Assembly (NCBI GenBank): GCA_021397835.1
Contig: JAJFZO010000609.1
Location: 9,426,001 to 9,490,000, forward strand
Length of the DNA: 64,000 nucleotides
Direction of reading: 5' to 3'
Origin: Moringa oleifera
Lineage: Eukaryota; Streptophyta; Magnoliopsida; Brassicales; Moringaceae
A model generated the notes under the pieces. It did no database searches and was not told the DNA's origin. It saw nothing but the letters and a program-made list of their open reading frames with translations. Below are positions 59,191-64,000 of the stretch, in pieces; the stretch's first letter is position 1; each line of letters opens with the position of its first letter. The translations under genes were made by a program, and so were the position numbers.

Positions 59191-60674
59191 GGGTTGGATA
59201 TGGCCCAAGTGAAGTAAACCCAAAATGGTGACTTATACCCTCAAGTAAAAGGAAGTCTACTTAATTGTACAAACAATTCCAACAGGTCATTGTCTTCAGT
59301 TCTAAGCTAGGTCATCCAATTCAAATTTTAGTTAGAGTCAATTAAATGTATTAAATTAATGATATAGTATGTTCAATTTTTATTTAAATTTAAAATAATA
59401 AAGTTTTTAATATAAAAAATTCATCAATAAAAAAATTTAATAATATGATTATTATTATTTATTTATAAATACACATTTAATATAATATGTGTATTAGATA
59501 TATCATAATTATATTTTTAAAAAAAGATAACAAATTTTAATTTGTTATCATATTAAAAAATAAAATATTGTATGGAGTACATCTTTTATTTTATAAGTTT
59601 ACATATATTGTGATATTATTTTATAAGATCTGTGGCCAAAGAATGAAAAAGGGCACTTAATTATTTTCACATAAAAATATTTATTTATTTGTATTTTTAA
59701 AATGTAAGATATTTAGCCGATTATCTGCTTCAAGTTTTGTCCATCATACCAGACCAAAACACAGGCCCAATCCAAGTCAAGTAAGAAGCTTAATAGAGTC
59801 CAAGGAGAAGTTTACCATTTTGGTAAAATTAATTAAAAATCTACAAAATATATATAAAAAAATTCTATAAATTAAATCCAGACATAAAATTATGAGTTAA
59901 ATAAAATTTCAAGCGGGTGAGTTCGATTAAATCCGTGAATTCCAAAAGTTCAATAAAATTTTTCATGAGTCAGACTTGATCCGATTGTTATCAATTTTTA
60001 AATTTGAATTTAAGTTTAACGAAATTTTTATTTTATATCATTGTTATCATTTTGTAAGTTAAAAGTTATTTTTATTTATATTATTTTTTAAAATAATAAA
60101 TAAAGTTATTTATTAAATTAAATAATATAAAATAGATTTGATGCGACCACATATAAATATGAGTTATATATGATCCTATATAGTGGACTCCATCAGATTG
60201 ATTAATTTAAAAAGTTCAATAAACTTCTTTTTGGATATTATATTTTTGAATATAGTTGAATTTAATTTAAATTATAAAATTTAAAAATATATATTAAAAA
60301 ATTTAAAGAGGACATAAACAAAAACAAAATTGAGGATATAATCTACGCCCTAACCCATCCCAACTACAAGAAAAATCTATGAATCCCAAGCCGGAGTTAT
60401 CTCCACTTAAGCTTCCCCATATTCAACTGATAAACACTAGAAGACACAAATGTATCTGTAATAAATCATTAGAAAAAGAAAAACAAAATTTCTATTGATT
60501 CAACAAATGACATGATCCAGGTACCAAATTAAGTTAAACACATAGCTCATTACAATTAAAGGGTAATCCGAGAAATCACCAAAAATCTAGATAATTGAGA
60601 TAATTTAGAAGGATTTTTTTTTTAAAAAAAAAAACATTAATCCTTGAGACCCAGGAACGGGCATGCATGAGCAT
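59191..60674. other. AT-rich intergenic region
   Basis: No gene-like frame. AT-rich with a poly-A/T stretch near 60620; the final about 200 bp is the 3' flank of the next gene. Confidence 0.55.
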
Positions 60675-61060
60675 CTACCAGAAGCATCTCAAGAAGTTGA
60701 TGAGGAAATGGAAGAGATAGTTTTCGTCATCAAGCAGCTGGTGGTGAACCAGTCTTTCCCAGACGTGACTCTGAGGCAGAAGATCGCTGTAGTACAGCAC
60801 CGTCGTCACTGAGGCAGCTGGCTCGAACACCATCGATGTCACCAGCCGCAGCACCGACCGAAACATCAGAGGTGTAAGAGACTGCAACCAAACGAAGGAA
60901 GAAACAGCTCACTGTTATGAATGTGGATGCATTGAATTGATGAAACAAGAAGATTTTAAGTGAAAGAAAAAAAGGTGAGAATACTTACCATGGCTATGGT
61001 GAAGGAGAGAACCAGGAGAAGTGCTGGAAGACGGAGTTTGGCAGAAAGAGGCTGCAGCAT
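60675..61060 (-). CDS. Small protein with N-terminal hydrophobic segment, unknown (92 aa)
   Basis: Two exons, 61060-60989 and 60881-60675, GT-AG, phase 0. Residues about 9-24 (LRLPALLLVLSFTIAM) could be a signal peptide or anchor, followed by SLTPLMFRSVLRLVTSMVF. The end contains SHVWERLVHHQLLDDENYLF and stops after LRCFW. The frame with the acceptor at 60881 is continuous and the exon 1 ATG follows a good TATA box (TATATAA, 61204-61211, minus), so a real gene is likely. I do not recognise the family. Another frame of exon 2 gives a Gly/Ala/Ser-rich peptide, so the reading frame is only moderately certain. Two short upstream ORFs precede the ATG. Confidence 0.5.
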
Positions 61061-61107
61061 TAAGGCTCTGAACCCTCTAACGGTCAATCTTCAGCAGAAA
61101 TTCAGAC

Positions 61108-61149
61108 CTAACCGTCCAATGCAGCTATCATCTACTCGAAAAAGGTCAT
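61108..61149 (-). promoter_or_regulatory. Two adjacent upstream ORFs in the leader of the 92-aa gene
   Basis: uORF1 at 61149-61132 encodes MTFFE; uORF2 at 61131-61108 encodes MIAALDG and begins immediately after the uORF1 stop. Both lie between the TATA box and the main ATG at 61060. They could reduce translation of the main frame, if the transcript starts near 61175 as the TATA box implies. Confidence 0.45.
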
Positions 61150-61203
61150 ACCGCACCAACAAATTCAATTAAGTGGAAAAGAGAAACTGTCAAAATGATT
61201 GAC

Positions 61204-61211
61204 TTATATAG
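61204..61211 (-). promoter_or_regulatory. TATA box of the 92-aa protein gene
   Basis: CTATATAA on the minus strand, about 145 bp upstream of the main ATG; implies a leader of roughly 115 nt. Confidence 0.55.
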
Positions 61212-62279
61212 CCCCAACAAATGATTAGGTCCAATAGGAATTGAAAAAGAAGTCAATTCTTCCTCCCCAATTAAAAATAATCGGGTCAAGTTAATCTTGT
61301 TGAGTTGAAACAAATAATCTGAGTCTATTTGAAATACATGCATTATCCAACTTAGATAGGATTCGATTAAAGACAAACAAGCTCATTCCAAGGCAATTAT
61401 ATACTCCGGCTCAATCCAAATTTAGTGAAAGAAGTAGCAAAAAAAGTAATGGACCTAATCTTCTTCAGAGTTTATATTCCAAGAATTTTATCAATATCAT
61501 AAAAAAAAAATCAGAAAATTCCCATTTCATTTGCCAACAAACTGCGGATAACACTTCCATAGTTCCATCATGCTTATCCACTACCTAGACTATGAGAAAA
61601 ACAAGTATCTCCCATTCCTCTTTCGGATGATAATTTGAGAATAAACACTAATTTGAACATAAAAACTTAGCAGAATTTCTGAACTGGAGAGTCCAACATT
61701 TTACCAAGCTTGTATCAGATTTGTGTTCAAAACTATAGTAGCAACAGAGACATCAAAGGTACAATCCCCAAAATTCTAAGTTCAAATGAGATTCGCCTCT
61801 GAGACTATATTAGGTCTATAAAGAAAGACATAAAAGGTCTTTATTTAGCTTAAGTAGTTGAAACAAACATTACAAGTTGACAAGTCAATGGTGCCAATGT
61901 TATGCCATCTTGTGTTCTAAAGAATCAATTACAAGTATTGAACCTCACACCTTTCAGTACATCTCCTTTGTTTCTTCCCTGAGAATGTTTCATACTATTC
62001 AATGAATCAATAAAAATTCTATAATCGTAGAAACATGAAAACAAAATATATCAACCATTCTCACCAAGGGAACAAACAACGACCATTTCATTTGAGGATT
62101 ACTCATCAGCAAAACACTGGTGACAAGAAGCTATAAGAGGCTTACCTGATCCTTTCAATTCAAAAGGGTAATACCACTTACAAAAATACAGTTTGTTCAT
62201 TTCCTATATCCGGCACATTAAATGATCAAAGAGATAGCAAACACTACAAAACTTGAAAACGGGTCTGAGACTACTGAAA
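61212..62279. other. Intergenic, no gene recognised
   Basis: Upstream region of the 92-aa gene and, from about 61900, the likely 3' UTR of the acidic-tailed protein gene. Nothing else visible. Confidence 0.5.
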
Positions 62280-64000
62280 CTACTGTTGTTTCTCAGGTTT
62301 ATCCTGCTCTTCTTTTTCAGGATCTTCCTCCTCTTCCTCTTTCTTCTCTTCCTCTTCTTCATCTTCCTCAGGAGGATCACATGGCAATGGAGGAGGTAAT
62401 GGTGTTTTCATAGGGCTGAACTGTGGAAATATATCAGGTCTCCGTCCAGGTTTAGGTCTCTCCCACTCCTGCAATGAAATTAACACGTTAGCAGTCATAC
62501 TACTTCCGACAATAACCATTTGAGAAAAAATGGATCCAGTTCAGTCAATTATGACCAAATACATCCATAGAAGTTCAATTGATAATGTAGATTATTTTCC
62601 AAAACAACTATCTATTGTATCACAAGCTATCCATGGTCCTTCCTTCATATACAGTGAAGTACCGTTAATGGCTGCAACACCTCAAGAAACTGAAGAATCA
62701 ATCATCTGAAGTCAACCACAACATAAGCAAATATATCTCCTAGATTCTCAATGAAGAAACCCACTAAGAAGCTACCAACCAAATCATATACAGTGTAAGC
62801 TGGTATCTCTATCCTCTCCCCTCTCTTCACACATATAAGAAGTTAATTGTTTGAAGTCAGGTATACCCTAAGCACATTCACTTCTTAAAAATTAATGGAA
62901 TTAATTAAAAATACAAAGGACCATCCCTCCAAATCAAAAGGGCAAGTTACGAATCTTATATCATTTTTTTATCAGAGAAAAAAAAGTAAGGCCGTGTGAC
63001 TTAATCATCCTAGCAAAAGGTTGTTGATGTCATAGATAAGATGACAATATTCAGGGAGATTTCAGTTCAACATAGCATCATAGCTGTGGCTAACCATCAG
63101 TTGAGCAAACTACCCCTGAAGAAGAACCCAATGTTTTGCACCAAATGACAAGGCTAAACTCCAATTAACCGCAACAAAGGGAGGAGATTACAGATTACAG
63201 ATTACAGATTACAGATTATGATAATATCAGCATCTGGTCTAGGAAGACTGGCCAATTTAAGCCTCTGAAAATGCCTATCACTCTCATCTGTGTACCTTAC
63301 CATAATTTTCTGTTTTAATTTCTACATAAAGTTATAGAAAATGTGTTCAGATTGGGACCAAATGTCTTCTAAATCCTAATAGTCAGGACTATCAACTTCA
63401 AAAGAAAATAGTCAGACAAAGGTTAAAAACCCTTACTGTTAAACAGTGTCACATATAGTACATCTAACATGTCGTATTTCTATATCAGAGAAAACATGAT
63501 GGTTCTCCACAAATGAACACACAACAATGAGTTGTTCCCAAGTTCCAGTGCTGTAATCCTATATAAAGCTAAAGTAGTTACATTCTAGCATGCTGGCAAA
63601 GATGATACCACCCACTTACTACTCAGATTCACCGCATTAATATCCTTATAGAACATTAAAATCAAGATAATAGTTCTTCGGGAATAAATATTTCTCCTTC
63701 AATTAATGCTATCATAGAGGCCACTGCTTCAGTTCAATATAGAGCACTATGTCAGTATCTGCTATTTTAAGGACCATGTTTAATTAAAAAATCAAAATTA
63801 TCCTACAAAAACTCTCGTAGTCAAAATTATTTATAGGCAAATAAAAAACTCACCGAAACTCCAGAAAAAGCAGTTAAATCATTGAAGGCAAAAAACTAGA
63901 AAGAGGTAAAATGAGACATACAATAGGAAAATCGAGAGGATTGCGGCGAGTAAGCTTCTCTTCCTCGGGGGCCATACAGACCACCTGCTGCTTCTTTGCC
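62280..64000 (-). CDS. Acidic-tailed plant protein, 5' end outside window
   Basis: Last two exons: 63922 to beyond 64000, and 62468-62280. The junction is phase 0 (PLDFPI/EWERPKPG). Readable sequence: AKKQQVVC, MAPEEEKLTRRNPLDFPI, then EWERPKPGRRPDIFPQFSPM, KTPLPPPLPCDPPEEDE, a long Glu/Lys tract and EKQQ at the end. The frame is open through the window edge before the ATG in MAPEEEK, so that Met may be internal. The residues VVC before it resemble a chloroplast transit-peptide cleavage region, but that is inference. The Pro-rich WERPKPGRRPDIFPQFSPM block looks strongly constrained. I cannot assign a function. The 1.45-kb intron contains a GATTACA-type repeat. Confidence 0.7.
63185..63217. 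repeat. Heptamer repeat (AGATTAC)n in an intron
   Basis: AGATTAC repeats about 4.5 times in tandem inside the last intron of the acidic-tailed gene. It is a short minisatellite; the unit is not the plant telomere repeat. Confidence 0.85.

Noticed and set aside
60730..60948. Alternative frame of the 92-aa gene's second exon (Gly/Ala/Ser-rich)
   Set aside because: It would need an acceptor and phase that do not fit exon 1; the frame chosen joins directly in phase 0.
63185..63217. Interstitial telomere repeat
   Set aside because: The unit is AGATTAC, not the plant telomere unit TTTAGGG or its complement.

Overview
The window is nuclear DNA of a core eudicot plant. The genes carry short exons with GT-AG introns, the encoded proteins match angiosperm families closely, gene-free stretches are very AT-rich, and a decayed plant Ty1-copia retrotransposon is present. 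No species can be named from the sequence alone. There is no prokaryotic, organellar or viral gene cluster.

Layout from left to right. Positions 1-8253 (minus): mismatch-repair gene MSH7, 15 exons seen, its 3' end lying beyond the left edge. Positions 8900-9337 (plus): intronless heat-type transcriptional coactivator MBF1c, divergent from MSH7 across 646 bp. Positions 10536-14130 (minus): a complete nine-exon ALDH2C4/REF1-type aldehyde dehydrogenase. The order MSH7-MBF1c-ALDH2C4 matches Arabidopsis chromosome 3 (At3g24495, At3g24500, At3g24503). Positions 15820-27053 (minus): a FRIGIDA-like gene whose first intron is about 9.5 kb because it contains two broken copia elements of one LTR family in opposite orientation.

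Positions 29256-29570 (minus) hold a small conserved-looking protein of unknown function, and 31190-31488 (minus) an arabinogalactan peptide. At 33932-34186 (plus) and 40122-40361 (minus) are two small proteins sharing one Cys/His motif. Between them, at 34945-37506 (minus), is a LEA_2/NHL-type membrane protein. From 40.4 to 47.4 kb there is gene-poor AT-rich DNA with a tandem array of about 138 bp units and one copy of a dispersed repeat of about 0.95 kb; a second copy lies near 58.2-59.2 kb.

The right part carries a seven-exon RHN1-type Rab5 GTPase (47498-49566, plus), a single-pass membrane protein (50768-51646, minus), an IST1-like ESCRT protein (52392-56543, minus), an unrecognised small secreted or membrane protein with two upstream ORFs (60675-61060, minus) and the 3' part of an acidic-tailed protein (62280-64000, minus).

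The genes are independent eukaryotic transcription units, not an operon. Two loose functional links are visible. The MSH7/MBF1c intergenic region carries E2F-like sites on the MSH7 side and two heat-shock elements on the MBF1c side. The Rab5 GTPase and the IST1-like protein both act in endosomal traffic. I found no clearly undescribed system. The best leads are the retrotransposon-loaded FRIGIDA-like intron, the divided MSH7/MBF1c promoter, the paired Cys/His-motif proteins and several uncharacterised small proteins.
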